From Paraburkholderia megapolitana (lineage in GTDB: Bacteria; Pseudomonadota; Gammaproteobacteria; Burkholderiales; Burkholderiaceae), in assembly GCF_007556815.1 (NCBI RefSeq), contig NZ_CP041745.1:744001-808000 (forward strand): a stretch of 64,000 nucleotides of DNA. Reading direction: 5' to 3'. The notes under the pieces were generated by a model. The model had not been told where the DNA came from and searched no databases. It saw only the letters and a program-made list of their open reading frames with translations. Position numbers and translations under genes: made by a program. This document shows, in pieces, positions 52,175 to 60,092 of this stretch (the first letter of the stretch is position 1; each line of letters opens with the position of its first letter).

Positions 52175-53116
52175 CTAGTGGTCACTAAAACCAAATTGCC
52201 GGTCAAAGCTCGGCGTCACGTTCAACGGTGCCTTGATGACGTCGGCGCGGTGGTACAGGTCGGCAGTTTTTTGCTGTTCGGCGATCAGGCTGTCGTCGAT
52301 GGCAACCGGATGCAACTGTGCGCGTTGATAGACGGTCTTCAGCACGTCGGTGGGCAGGCCCGTGACCTGCGACTGCATCGCCGCGACCTCATCGGGATGC
52401 GCGAGCGCCCAGCGCTGCCCGATCGCCACACGGTGCAGGAAGTCTTCGATCTGCGCGTGCTTGGCCTTGATCGATTCGTCAGTCGCTGCCTGGAAGCTCA
52501 GACCCGACGATACGCCCACGCCGTTCGCAATGCTGCGGTCGTGGTCGCGCAGTTCGGCGAGGGCCACGTACGGGTCCCACGTCGACCATGCATCGACGTT
52601 ACCGGTAGCGAGCGCGGCCTTCGCGTCCGCGGGCTGCATGAAGCGCAACGAGACATCGGAGAGCTTGATGCCCGCGCGTTCGAGCGTCGCAATGGTGAGG
52701 TAGTGGCCGATCGAGCCGCGCGTGGTAGCGATGCGCTTGCCCTTTAGATCGGCGGCGCTTTTGATGGGTGAATTCTCGGGCACGACGATTGCCAAATCGA
52801 CCGGCTGCGAACGCGTCGCGGCCACCGCACGCACGCGCGCGCCGGCGGCATACGCGAAGATCAGCGGCGCGTCGCCGAGCCCGCCGACGTCGATCGCGCC
52901 CGCGTTCAGCGCTTCGCCAAGCGGCTGCGCCGCAGGAAAGTTGTACCACTCGATCTTGTACGGCACGTCCTTCAACTGGCCGGATGCTTCGAGCACGCCG
53001 CGCGTCTGGAGTTGCTGGTCGCCGACCTTGAGCACGGTTTCGGTAGCGGCGTGACTTGCCGCGGGAAGCACGGAAGGCAGCACGGCGAGCAACAGGGAGG
53101 CGAGCAGAACGCGCAT
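52175..53116 (-). CDS. SsuA-family ABC substrate-binding protein, third in island
   Basis: A 313-residue periplasmic binding protein with a standard Sec signal (residues 1-23, 'LLLAVLPSVLPAASHA'). 'VLKVGDQQLQTRGVLEASGQ', 'AIDVGGLGDAPLIFAYAAGA', 'IAIVVPENSPIKSAADLKGK'-like segments and 'WSTWDPYVALAELRD' match the sulfonate-binding group. No permease or ATPase is in this operon, so it probably docks on the importer encoded at 45525-47443. First gene of its operon, divergent from the LysR gene. Confidence 0.9.
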   Translation of the reverse strand: MRVLLASLLLAVLPSVLPAASHAATETVLKVGDQQLQTRGVLEASGQLKDVPYKIEWYNFPAAQPLGEALNAGAIDVGGLGDAPLIFAYAAGARVRAVAATRSQPVDLAIVVPENSPIKSAADLKGKRIATTRGSIGHYLTIATLERAGIKLSDVSLRFMQPADAKAALATGNVDAWSTWDPYVALAELRDHDRSIANGVGVSSGLSFQAATDESIKAKHAQIEDFLHRVAIGQRWALAHPDEVAAMQSQVTGLPTDVLKTVYQRAQLHPVAIDDSLIAEQQKTADLYHRADVIKAPLNVTPSFDRQFGFSDH

Positions 53117-53201
53117 AGAGAACCGATGAAGAGACAGGAGCGGACAAACAGGCAGTCCACGATACGTACGCGCTCGTTATAAGGCAAACGCATTGTTCTG
53201 C

Positions 53202-53218
53202 TTTCTAAATATGCAAAG
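53202..53218. promoter_or_regulatory. Element C, partial match to the sulfur-operon dyads
   Basis: TTTCTAAATATGCAAAG differs at one base from the start of element A (TTTCAAAATATGCAAAG, 44368-44384). It lies about 90 bases upstream of the third binding-protein gene and about 110 bases upstream of the LysR gene, in their shared intergenic region. GAAATGCCG just to its right also resembles part of element B. Confidence 0.5.
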
Positions 53219-53328
53219 ACGAAATGCCGCGGATGCGTGCGCTTCTCTGGACGAACGCGCCGCGCGTACGGTACGCTCATTCGCATTGCCGCGATCCGGC
53301 CGGCTTTTTTCAACAGAGAATCGATTCA

Positions 53329-54240
53329 ATGAAGCTCGATGACATCGAGGCGTTCGTCGCCGTCGTGCGTTGCCAGTCGCTCAACCAGGCAGCCAGTTCG
53401 CTTGAATTGACACAACCTGCCGTGACGCGGCGTTTGCAGAACTTCGAGGAAGCGCTCGGCGTCGAGCTGCTCGATCGCAATACCAAACCGTTGAAGCCGA
53501 CGCCGATGGGGATCGTGGTCTACGAACAGTGTCGCGCGATCGTGCGCGAGATGGACGTGCTGCGCGAACTCGTTGCAGTCGATGCACCGCTTGCCGGTGT
53601 ATTGCGGCTCGGCGTTGCGCAGACGGTTGCCGACGTCGCGCTGCTCGACGCATTGCGCGAACTGAAGCTCGCACATCCGGAGTTGCAGGCGCGCATATCC
53701 ACAGGGTGGGGCGCGCAGTTGCTGCAAAAACTCGATGAAGGCACGCTCGATGCGGCCGTGATGCTGTTGCCGGCAAACCGCAGTTTTCCGGACACGTTGC
53801 AGGCCGACGCGCTCGGTGCGTTGAAGCTTGCCGTGGTGGCGAAGAAGGGCAGCTTGAAGCGGCGCGTGTATTCGCTGGCGGAATGTCACGCCTTCGGGTG
53901 GGTGTTGAACCCGGACGGTTGCGGGTTTCGCGCGGGGCTGCAGCATGCGCTCGCGAGTCAGGGGTTGACGCTCAAACTGAACCTCGAAACGTTCGGCACC
54001 GAGTTGCAACTGGGGCTGGTGGCCGAAGGTGTGGGGCTCGGTCTCGTGCCGTTGCCGTTGTTGCACGCAAGTCCGCACGCGGCGCAACTCGACGTGATCC
54101 AGCTGAGCGACTTCAAGCCGGAAATTGCCGTGTGGATGGTGCGCTCGCGCGCGCTCGGCAAACTGCAGGCCGCGCTTGCGGTGCTGTCGGCGAGTATCGA
54201 GCAGCGCTTCAAGGCGGCGCGGGTGGCGCGCGCCGCCTGA
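53329..54240 (+). CDS. LysR-family regulator, probable regulator of the organosulfur island
   Basis: A 303-residue LysR protein: HTH 'LNQAASSLELTQPAVTRRL' (about residues 19-37), 'LLDRNTKPLKPTPMG', and an effector domain starting 'AGVLRLGVAQTVADVALLDA'. The start 'MKLDDIEAFVAV' fits the family; 35 more residues upstream in frame do not. It lies centrally, divergent from one sulfur operon and convergent with another, and shared dyads precede all three, so it is the best candidate regulator. A CysB/Cbl/SsuR-like role is inferred from context, not from sequence identity. Confidence 0.9.
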   Translation: MKLDDIEAFVAVVRCQSLNQAASSLELTQPAVTRRLQNFEEALGVELLDRNTKPLKPTPMGIVVYEQCRAIVREMDVLRELVAVDAPLAGVLRLGVAQTVADVALLDALRELKLAHPELQARISTGWGAQLLQKLDEGTLDAAVMLLPANRSFPDTLQADALGALKLAVVAKKGSLKRRVYSLAECHAFGWVLNPDGCGFRAGLQHALASQGLTLKLNLETFGTELQLGLVAEGVGLGLVPLPLLHASPHAAQLDVIQLSDFKPEIAVWMVRSRALGKLQAALAVLSASIEQRFKAARVARAA

Positions 54241-54274
54241 GTGTGTCCGCGCGGCCCGCAATCAAGGCCCGCCG

Positions 54275-55882
54275 TCAGATCACGAAGAACCCATGCGTGC
54301 CGTCGCGTTCGAGTTGCGCGACGAGACCGTACTCCCACTCCAGATACGCATTCATCGCTTCGTGTGCGCTGTCGGTGCCTTCATACGGCCGCCGATAGCG
54401 ATCGATGCGCGGCGACGCAAGCCGCGCGTCCCCTGCCTCGAGCGGCAGGCCGGCCTGAATCCACGCTGCCGTACCGCCTGCCAGCAGATGCACCGGCTTG
54501 CCCGTGAGTGCGGCGATTTCCGGCGCCGCGAACGGCGCGAGTGCGCTGGTCGCACAGGTCACCACATAGCGTTTCGCATCGGGCAGCGCGCGCAGGTCCG
54601 CAGCGTCGCCGGCGAGTCGTGAACGTAGCGTCCACCATGCGCCTGGAATATGCGCTTTCACATGGTTCGCGCTGGAGGTGAAGTCGAGCACGACGGTACC
54701 GCTCGATGGATCGGCGAGCCACGTCGCCAGCACCTCAGGTGCGACGGTCTGCGTCGCGACCGGTTGTGGCTTTGGGCCTCGCCAGGGGCCATGTTCGGTC
54801 AACGCCTCGTGGCTCGCCTCGTCGACGACGTACACATCGATGTTCATCTGCGCGAGCCACGACGCCGTCATGTTGGCGCGCACGCCATCGTCGTCGAACA
54901 GCACGACGCGTGCGCCCCGCACCGGCGCGAACATCTCCGTTTCCTGCACGAGCTGGCCGCCCGGCGCGCCCTGAAAACCGGGCGCGTGTGCGGTTTCATA
55001 TTCGGTGGGCGTGCGGACGTCGAAGCGATACGTGGTGCGCGACGCGTCTGCGCTCCATGCCGCCGCTTCGGCGAGTGTCGTCCGGCTTACGCCTGCGCGA
55101 TCGGCGAGTGCGCGTGAGGCGCGCCGGGACTGCGCGAGATCGTCGGTGGCATGGCCGGCCTGTGGTTCGAACTGGCGCGCGCTGCCGTGTTCGAGCGTCT
55201 GGCCCGCGAGCGTCCAGCCGATCGTGCCGTTACGCAGTGCCGCCACGGGATTCGGCAACCCGGCATTCACGAGCGACTGCGTACCGATGATGCTGCGCGT
55301 GCGCCCCGCGCAATTGACGATCACACGCGTTGCCGGGTTCGGCGCCAGCGCGCGGGCACGCAGCACGAGTTCGGCACCCGGCACGCTGATGCTGCCGGGG
55401 ATGTTCATCGTTTGATATTCGTCGTAGCGGCGTGCATCGAGCACGACGACGTCTTCGCCGCTTTTCAGCAACGCGTCGACGGCTTGCGCGGATAGCGACG
55501 GCGTATGCCGCTGCGCTTCGACGAATTCGCCGAACGCCTTGCTCGGCACGTTGACGTCGCGAAACGTTTCTCCGCCCGCGCGAACCCAGCCGTCCAAGCC
55601 GCCGTCCAGTAGCGCAACGTCGGTATAGCCGAGTTCGCTCAGACGCTGTGCAGCACGTTCGGCATAGCCTTCGCCCGCATCGAGCAGGACGATCGGCACC
55701 GTGCGGCGCGGCAGACGCGTCCACGCTTCGAGTTCGAGCTTCGACAGCGACAGGTTGGCAGCGAACAACGGATGACTCTGCGCATGCGGATCTTCTTCGC
55801 GCACGTCGAGCAGGGCGATCTCGCGTCGGGCGAGCAGGGCTTCGCGCACGTCATGAACGGTGCGCAGCGGAAATGAACTCAT
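54275..55882 (-). CDS. Four-domain rhodanese-like sulfurtransferase
   Basis: A 535-residue protein made of four rhodanese-like domains (about 1-105, 125-235, 265-370, 375-485) plus a tail. Rhodaneses carry sulfane sulfur on an active-site Cys. Domain 2 has Cys191 ('VNCAGRTRS') and domain 4 Cys443 ('VTCATSALAP'), while the matching positions of domains 1 and 3 are Asp68 ('LLDAGEGYA') and Asp330 ('LFDDDGVRA'), so active and inactive domains alternate. The start overlaps the cysteine-dioxygenase stop (ATGA). It probably receives persulfide sulfur from the pathway of this operon. Cytoplasmic, no signal. Confidence 0.9.
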   Translation of the reverse strand: MSSFPLRTVHDVREALLARREIALLDVREEDPHAQSHPLFAANLSLSKLELEAWTRLPRRTVPIVLLDAGEGYAERAAQRLSELGYTDVALLDGGLDGWVRAGGETFRDVNVPSKAFGEFVEAQRHTPSLSAQAVDALLKSGEDVVVLDARRYDEYQTMNIPGSISVPGAELVLRARALAPNPATRVIVNCAGRTRSIIGTQSLVNAGLPNPVAALRNGTIGWTLAGQTLEHGSARQFEPQAGHATDDLAQSRRASRALADRAGVSRTTLAEAAAWSADASRTTYRFDVRTPTEYETAHAPGFQGAPGGQLVQETEMFAPVRGARVVLFDDDGVRANMTASWLAQMNIDVYVVDEASHEALTEHGPWRGPKPQPVATQTVAPEVLATWLADPSSGTVVLDFTSSANHVKAHIPGAWWTLRSRLAGDAADLRALPDAKRYVVTCATSALAPFAAPEIAALTGKPVHLLAGGTAAWIQAGLPLEAGDARLASPRIDRYRRPYEGTDSAHEAMNAYLEWEYGLVAQLERDGTHGFFVI

Positions 55883-56478
55883 GTGGCGAGGGCTTCCTTG
55901 CTGAGATTCCAGAGATTGGGCAGGGTGTCGTTCGAATAGCCGGAGACGAAGGGCTTCGGCGGCGCCCCGTCGGGCGGATACACCGAGCGATGTACCGCGC
56001 CGATATTTGCGCCGTACACGTGAATGCTGATCGACACGCGGTCGTCGTAGGCGTTGCTGACGCGGTGGATGTCGCCGAGATCGGGCGAGACTGCGTCGAC
56101 GGTACCGCGTTCGAGCAGGACGTCGTCGCCGGTGGTGTGCAATACACCATGCGCATCGCGTCGATACGACGTTGCGCGCTCGGCGCCGCGCAACACGCCG
56201 ATCAAGCCCCACACCGTATGATCGTGAACCGGTGTGCGCTGGCCCGGCCCCCAGACAAAGCTGACCACCGAAAAGCGCTGCCGCGCATCGGCGTATAGCA
56301 GGAACTGTTGATAGCGATCCGGCGATGGTTGTGCGTACGCATCGGGCAGCCAGTCGTCGACGGCGACGAGCTGGCGCAGCGCGGCCGAACCTCGTTCGAT
56401 CAGCTCGGCTTCGGCGCGTGCTGTGTCGACGATCGCCGCGATTTCACCGACGAAGTGCCGCAGTTTGCCGATCGTCAT
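55879..56478 (-). CDS. Cysteine-dioxygenase-family thiol dioxygenase
   Basis: A 199-residue cupin of the cysteine dioxygenase type, a non-haem iron enzyme that oxidises thiols such as cysteine or 3-mercaptopropionate to sulfinates. The 3-His iron site is visible as 'TPVHDHTVWGLIGVLRGAE' (two His) and 'DIHRVSNAYDDRVSISIHVY' (third His). Bacterial members with Arg in the pocket act on 3-mercaptopropionate; the real thiol here is not known. The gene overlaps both neighbours by an ATGA, indicating tight coupling in a four-gene operon. Confidence 0.9.
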   Translation of the reverse strand: MTIGKLRHFVGEIAAIVDTARAEAELIERGSAALRQLVAVDDWLPDAYAQPSPDRYQQFLLYADARQRFSVVSFVWGPGQRTPVHDHTVWGLIGVLRGAERATSYRRDAHGVLHTTGDDVLLERGTVDAVSPDLGDIHRVSNAYDDRVSISIHVYGANIGAVHRSVYPPDGAPPKPFVSGYSNDTLPNLWNLSKEALAT

Positions 56479-57302
56479 CAGTCGAGCAGGTCCGGTTCGG
56501 CTTCGACGAGTCCTTCGTACAGGCTCTCGAATGAAAAGTACGCGCCGCCTGGACGGCCGACGCGTTCATGTGTGAGTGCAGCGACGTCGTGTGGGATCAG
56601 TTGCGGTTTGCCGGCCGCTTCGGCGAGCAGTTGCGTATGGCATGCGTTGTCGAGCGCGATGTACCACCAGGCCGCGGCACCGACGCTCGGGCCCGCGGTG
56701 AGGATGCCGTGGTTCTTCAGGATCACGGCCTTGTTCGAGCCAAGCGCTTCGGCGATGCGCGCGCCTTCGCTGGTGTCGAGCACGACACCCTGGAAGTCGT
56801 CGAACAGTGCATGGTCTTCGTAGAACGAGCACGAGTCCTGCGTGAGCGGATCGATTGTCCGGCCGAGTGTCGACCAGGCCTTGCCGTACAGCGAATGCGT
56901 GTGCGCGGCGGCGACGATGTCGGGGCGCGCTTCGTGAATCGCCGAGTGGATCGCGAACGCGGCCTGATTGAGCGGCCCTTCGCCGACCACGATCTCACCG
57001 TGGCTGTTCACGAGCAGCAGATCGGATACGCGGATTCGCGCGAAGTGGCGGCCGAGCGGGTTGACCCAGAAGTGATCGGGCCATTCCGGATCGCGCGCGG
57101 TGATATGACCGGCGAGCCCCTGATCGAAACCGTAACGCGCGAACAACCGGAACGCGCCGGCGAGTCGCTCCTGGCGGTGGCGGCGTTCGGCGGCGAGTGT
57201 CGGTGCGGTGGGCACTTCGTCGAACCAGAACTTGCGTATCGGTGTATCGCGTAGCGCGACTGTGGGAGCGAAAGCGGGCGCAGCGGAAATAGCGGTGCTC
57301 AT
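56478..57302 (-). CDS. Class II aldolase/adducin-family protein
   Basis: A 274-residue protein with the class II aldolase/adducin fold. Zinc ligands are visible in 'AAAHTHSLYGKAW' (two His) and 'VILKNHGILTAG' (third His). The loop that holds the catalytic Glu in fuculose-phosphate-type aldolases reads 'PLNQAAFAIHSAIHEARPD', with no Glu at the expected place, as in adducin-like subgroups, so aldol cleavage is not assured. Coupled by ATGA to the dioxygenase gene, which suggests a step in the same organosulfur route. Confidence 0.88.
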   Translation of the reverse strand: MSTAISAAPAFAPTVALRDTPIRKFWFDEVPTAPTLAAERRHRQERLAGAFRLFARYGFDQGLAGHITARDPEWPDHFWVNPLGRHFARIRVSDLLLVNSHGEIVVGEGPLNQAAFAIHSAIHEARPDIVAAAHTHSLYGKAWSTLGRTIDPLTQDSCSFYEDHALFDDFQGVVLDTSEGARIAEALGSNKAVILKNHGILTAGPSVGAAAWWYIALDNACHTQLLAEAAGKPQLIPHDVAALTHERVGRPGGAYFSFESLYEGLVEAEPDLLD

Positions 57303-57320
57303 CGTGGAATGTCCTTGAGT

Positions 57321-58397
57321 TCAGGCAGCGTGGCGCACGCGCGACGTGAGTTCGCGAGTCGCGGGAATCAGTTCGCGGCCATAGTCGACAGCGTCTTCGA
57401 GCGGATCGAAACCGCGGATCAGAAACGTTGTCACGCCGAGTTCGTGATACTCGGCGAGCGTTTGCGCGACCTGGGACGGTGTACCGACCAGTGCCGTCGA
57501 ATTCGAGCGTCCGCCGATTTCTTTCGCGACCGCGGTCCACAGCCGCTCATCCGCACGCACACCCGAGCCCGATGCGGCTAGCAACCGGCGCGCGCCTTCG
57601 CTTTCGAGCGGTGCGCCCGTGCCGAGCCCCTGGGTTTCGCGCAGGCGCCGCGTTTCGGCGAGGATGTGTTCGGCGCGTTCCCAGGCGGCGGCTTCCGTTG
57701 CAGCGAGAACCGGCCGGAACGACACCGAGAAACGCACGCTGCGGCCATGCTTCGCGGCTTCGGCACGTACGCGCGTGACCTGCTCCAGCACCTGCTGTTT
57801 CGATTCGCCCCACAGTGCGTACACATCCGCGTGCTTCCCGGCCACTTCGAGCGCGGGTGCGGACGCACCGCCGAAATAGATCGGCACGTAGGGCGACTGC
57901 TTCGGCTTGATTTCGGAGAACGCTTTCTCGAAGCGATAAAAGCGGCCTTCGTGATCGAACGGTGCTGTTTCGGTCCAGACGCGGCGCAGGATCTGCAGAT
58001 ACTCGTCGGTGCGCGCGTAGCGCTCGTCGTGCGCGAGGAAGTCGCCGTCGCGCCGTTGCTCGGTGTCGCTGCCGCCGGAGATGAAGTGCACCGCGAGCCG
58101 GCCGCCAGATAGTTGATCGAGCGTCGCGAGTTGCCGCGCGGCCAGCGTCGGCGCAACGAAGCCGGGCCGGTGCGCGAGCATGAAATGCACCCGTGTGGTC
58201 ACGCTCGCCGCATACGCGACCGTGAGCATCGCGTCCGGGCTAGTCGAATGGTAGGGCACGAGAATGCGGTCGAATCCGGCCGCTTCGTGGGCCTGGGCGA
58301 ACTGGCGCAGATAATCGATGTCGAGGGCGGGGCCTTGCGCCAGATGGGTTTCCGAGACTTTCTGCGGCTGGATCATGCCGATGAATTCGACGCTCAC
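57321..58397 (-). CDS. LLM-class flavin-dependent monooxygenase (SsuD-like), copy 2
   Basis: A 358-residue luciferase-like enzyme, clearly a paralogue of that at 49751-50866: the same 'AHRPGFVAPTLAARQLATLD' segment, 'HFISGGSDTEQRRDGDFLAH' and 'YFGGASAPALEVAGKHADVY'. It should use FMNH2 and oxygen to cleave a C-S bond or oxidise a sulfone or sulfonate. I start at GTG 58397 ('VSVEFIG'), with GGAG nine bases upstream; this aligns with the paralogue, and the upstream extension does not. First gene of a four-gene operon. Confidence 0.92.
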   Translation of the reverse strand: MSVEFIGMIQPQKVSETHLAQGPALDIDYLRQFAQAHEAAGFDRILVPYHSTSPDAMLTVAYAASVTTRVHFMLAHRPGFVAPTLAARQLATLDQLSGGRLAVHFISGGSDTEQRRDGDFLAHDERYARTDEYLQILRRVWTETAPFDHEGRFYRFEKAFSEIKPKQSPYVPIYFGGASAPALEVAGKHADVYALWGESKQQVLEQVTRVRAEAAKHGRSVRFSVSFRPVLAATEAAAWERAEHILAETRRLRETQGLGTGAPLESEGARRLLAASGSGVRADERLWTAVAKEIGGRSNSTALVGTPSQVAQTLAEYHELGVTTFLIRGFDPLEDAVDYGRELIPATRELTSRVRHAA

Positions 58398-58513
58398 GCT
58401 GGCTCCTTGTCTGCGCGCCGACGCCGCGAGGCGTCGTACGGATAGCAACAGGCAGCGTGCTGCGAGCGAAGCGCCGAGCACCTGCCGACTGCCTCGCAGG
58501 TTAACACCGGGCC

Positions 58514-58552
58514 ATGCAAAGCTTAAATATTAAATGCCGATAAACATATCGG
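58514..58552. promoter_or_regulatory. AT-rich dyad element B upstream of the second LLM operon
   Basis: A 39-base element with TTAA-ATA-TTAA and the perfect inverted repeat CCGATA-AACA-TATCGG (58537-58552). It matches the element at 44377-44415 at about 33 of 39 positions, on the same strand although the target genes run in opposite directions. It lies about 120 bases upstream of the LLM gene. It probably binds the island's regulator. Confidence 0.65.
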
Positions 58553-58601
58553 TTGCGCATGTTTGTGGTGAGGCCCGAAGTGAGGCCACACGCAGGTTCG
58601 G

Positions 58602-60017
58602 CTAGGTCTTTGCCGGGGCCGGGCCCCGGCTGCCGCGCGCAATTTCATCGCCGGCATCGTGCGCGAGCCGACGCGTGACCGGGATCGACGCGAACGAGCA
58701 CAAGCCGACGACGAGGAATGCCGGCCAGAAGTCCGACCACGTGATGGCCGGATGTCCGTGCAGCGAGCGTGTGATCTGCAGCACGATCCCGCCGATCGTC
58801 ACGCCGAGGCCGAGCGAAATCTGTTGCACGACACTGCCGAGGCTGGTCGCGCGGCCGACGTCGCGGCTCTCGATCTGGGCGTAGGTCATCGAGTTCAGGC
58901 TGGTGAACTGCAACGCCGGGAAGAAACCGCCCAGCAGCACGACGACCCAGATGATCCAGGTGGGCGTGCCCGGCACGAACGCGCCGCATGCGGCAATCGC
59001 GATGCCGGAGAACGCGGCGTTGTACATCAGCACGGTGCGAAAGCCGAAGCGGCGCAGCGTGGTGGTGGCGAGCGTACGCATGAACATGCCGCCGAACGCC
59101 GATGCGCACGTGATGAGCCCCGACTTGAACGCGCTCATACCGAGCCCTTCCTGCAAGATGAGCGGCAGCAGGAACGGCACCGCACCGAGGCCGATACGAA
59201 ACAGCGATCCGCCGAGCACGCTTGCCTGAAAGGTCGGCACGCGGAAGAAGCGCAGGTCGAGCAGCGGCAGCGTCGCGCGGCGGGCGTGCAGAACGTACAG
59301 GCCGAGCATCACGGCGCCGAGCACCGTCATCTCCGTGGCGGTCGCGCCGGACGCGAGTTCGCTGCCCACCAGCGAAAGCCCGAGCAGGAACAGCGATGCG
59401 CCACCGGCCGACAAAACGAAGCCGGTCCAGTCGAGCGGCCCAGGGTGCGGCTCGCGCGTGTTCTTGATGTGCTTGTTGGTGAGGTAGATGCCGAGAATGC
59501 CGATCGGAATGTTGATGAAGAAGATCAGGCGCCAGTGCAGGTAAGTCGTAATGAAACCGCCCAGCAGCGGACCGGCCGCGGGCCCGAGCATCGCGGGCAG
59601 GCTCAGGTAGTTCATCGCGCGAACGAACTCCGAGCGATCGACGACGCGAAAGATGATGATCCGCCCGACCGGCACCATCATGGCGCCGCCCACGCCTTGT
59701 ACGAAGCGCGCAAGCGTGAAGGTGAAGAGCGAAGTGGAGGCTGCGCACAGCAGCGAACCGGCGACGAAGATGCCGATGGCCGTGCGGAACACCGTGCGGG
59801 CACCGAAGCGGTCGGCGAGCCAGCCGCAGACGGGAATGAACACGCCGAGCCCCAGCACATAACTGGTCACGGCGATTTTCAGGGTGACTGGATCGCGTCC
59901 GAATGCACGTGCCATCTCGGGCAACGCGGTGACGATCACGTTGGCGTCCACGCTCTCCATGAACATTGCACACGCAACGATCATGGGGGCAATGAAAGCC
60001 TTCGGAACAAGCGACAT
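58602..60017 (-). CDS. DHA2-family MFS drug exporter (EmrB/QacA type)
   Basis: A 471-residue major facilitator with about 14 helices. Family motifs are 'VDANVIVTALPEMARAFG' in helix 1, 'GWLADRFGARTVFRTAI' in loop 2-3, 'RFVQGVGGAMMVPVGRIII' in helix 4 and 'GPAAGPLLGGFITTYLHWRL' in helix 5 (antiporter motif C). It would expel hydrophobic or aromatic compounds with proton entry. It is a likely partner of the aromatic monooxygenase gene upstream on the same strand, 75 bases away. Confidence 0.92.
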   Translation of the reverse strand: MSLVPKAFIAPMIVACAMFMESVDANVIVTALPEMARAFGRDPVTLKIAVTSYVLGLGVFIPVCGWLADRFGARTVFRTAIGIFVAGSLLCAASTSLFTFTLARFVQGVGGAMMVPVGRIIIFRVVDRSEFVRAMNYLSLPAMLGPAAGPLLGGFITTYLHWRLIFFINIPIGILGIYLTNKHIKNTREPHPGPLDWTGFVLSAGGASLFLLGLSLVGSELASGATATEMTVLGAVMLGLYVLHARRATLPLLDLRFFRVPTFQASVLGGSLFRIGLGAVPFLLPLILQEGLGMSAFKSGLITCASAFGGMFMRTLATTTLRRFGFRTVLMYNAAFSGIAIAACGAFVPGTPTWIIWVVVLLGGFFPALQFTSLNSMTYAQIESRDVGRATSLGSVVQQISLGLGVTIGGIVLQITRSLHGHPAITWSDFWPAFLVVGLCSFASIPVTRRLAHDAGDEIARGSRGPAPAKT

Positions 60018-60092
60018 GGACAGCGTGGGGTGGTGAGACAGGGGTGAGCGCGAGTCGTGATTATTGCATCGATGCGCGGGTTTGCGCAGATG

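Noticed and set aside
54275..56212. Rhodanese protein starting 110 codons further upstream
   Set aside because: The extension overlaps the cysteine-dioxygenase gene and reads as shadow; the ATGA overlap start at 55882 is natural.
58659..60047. 462-codon frame antisense to the DHA2 exporter
   Set aside because: Highly charged low-complexity shadow of a membrane protein gene.
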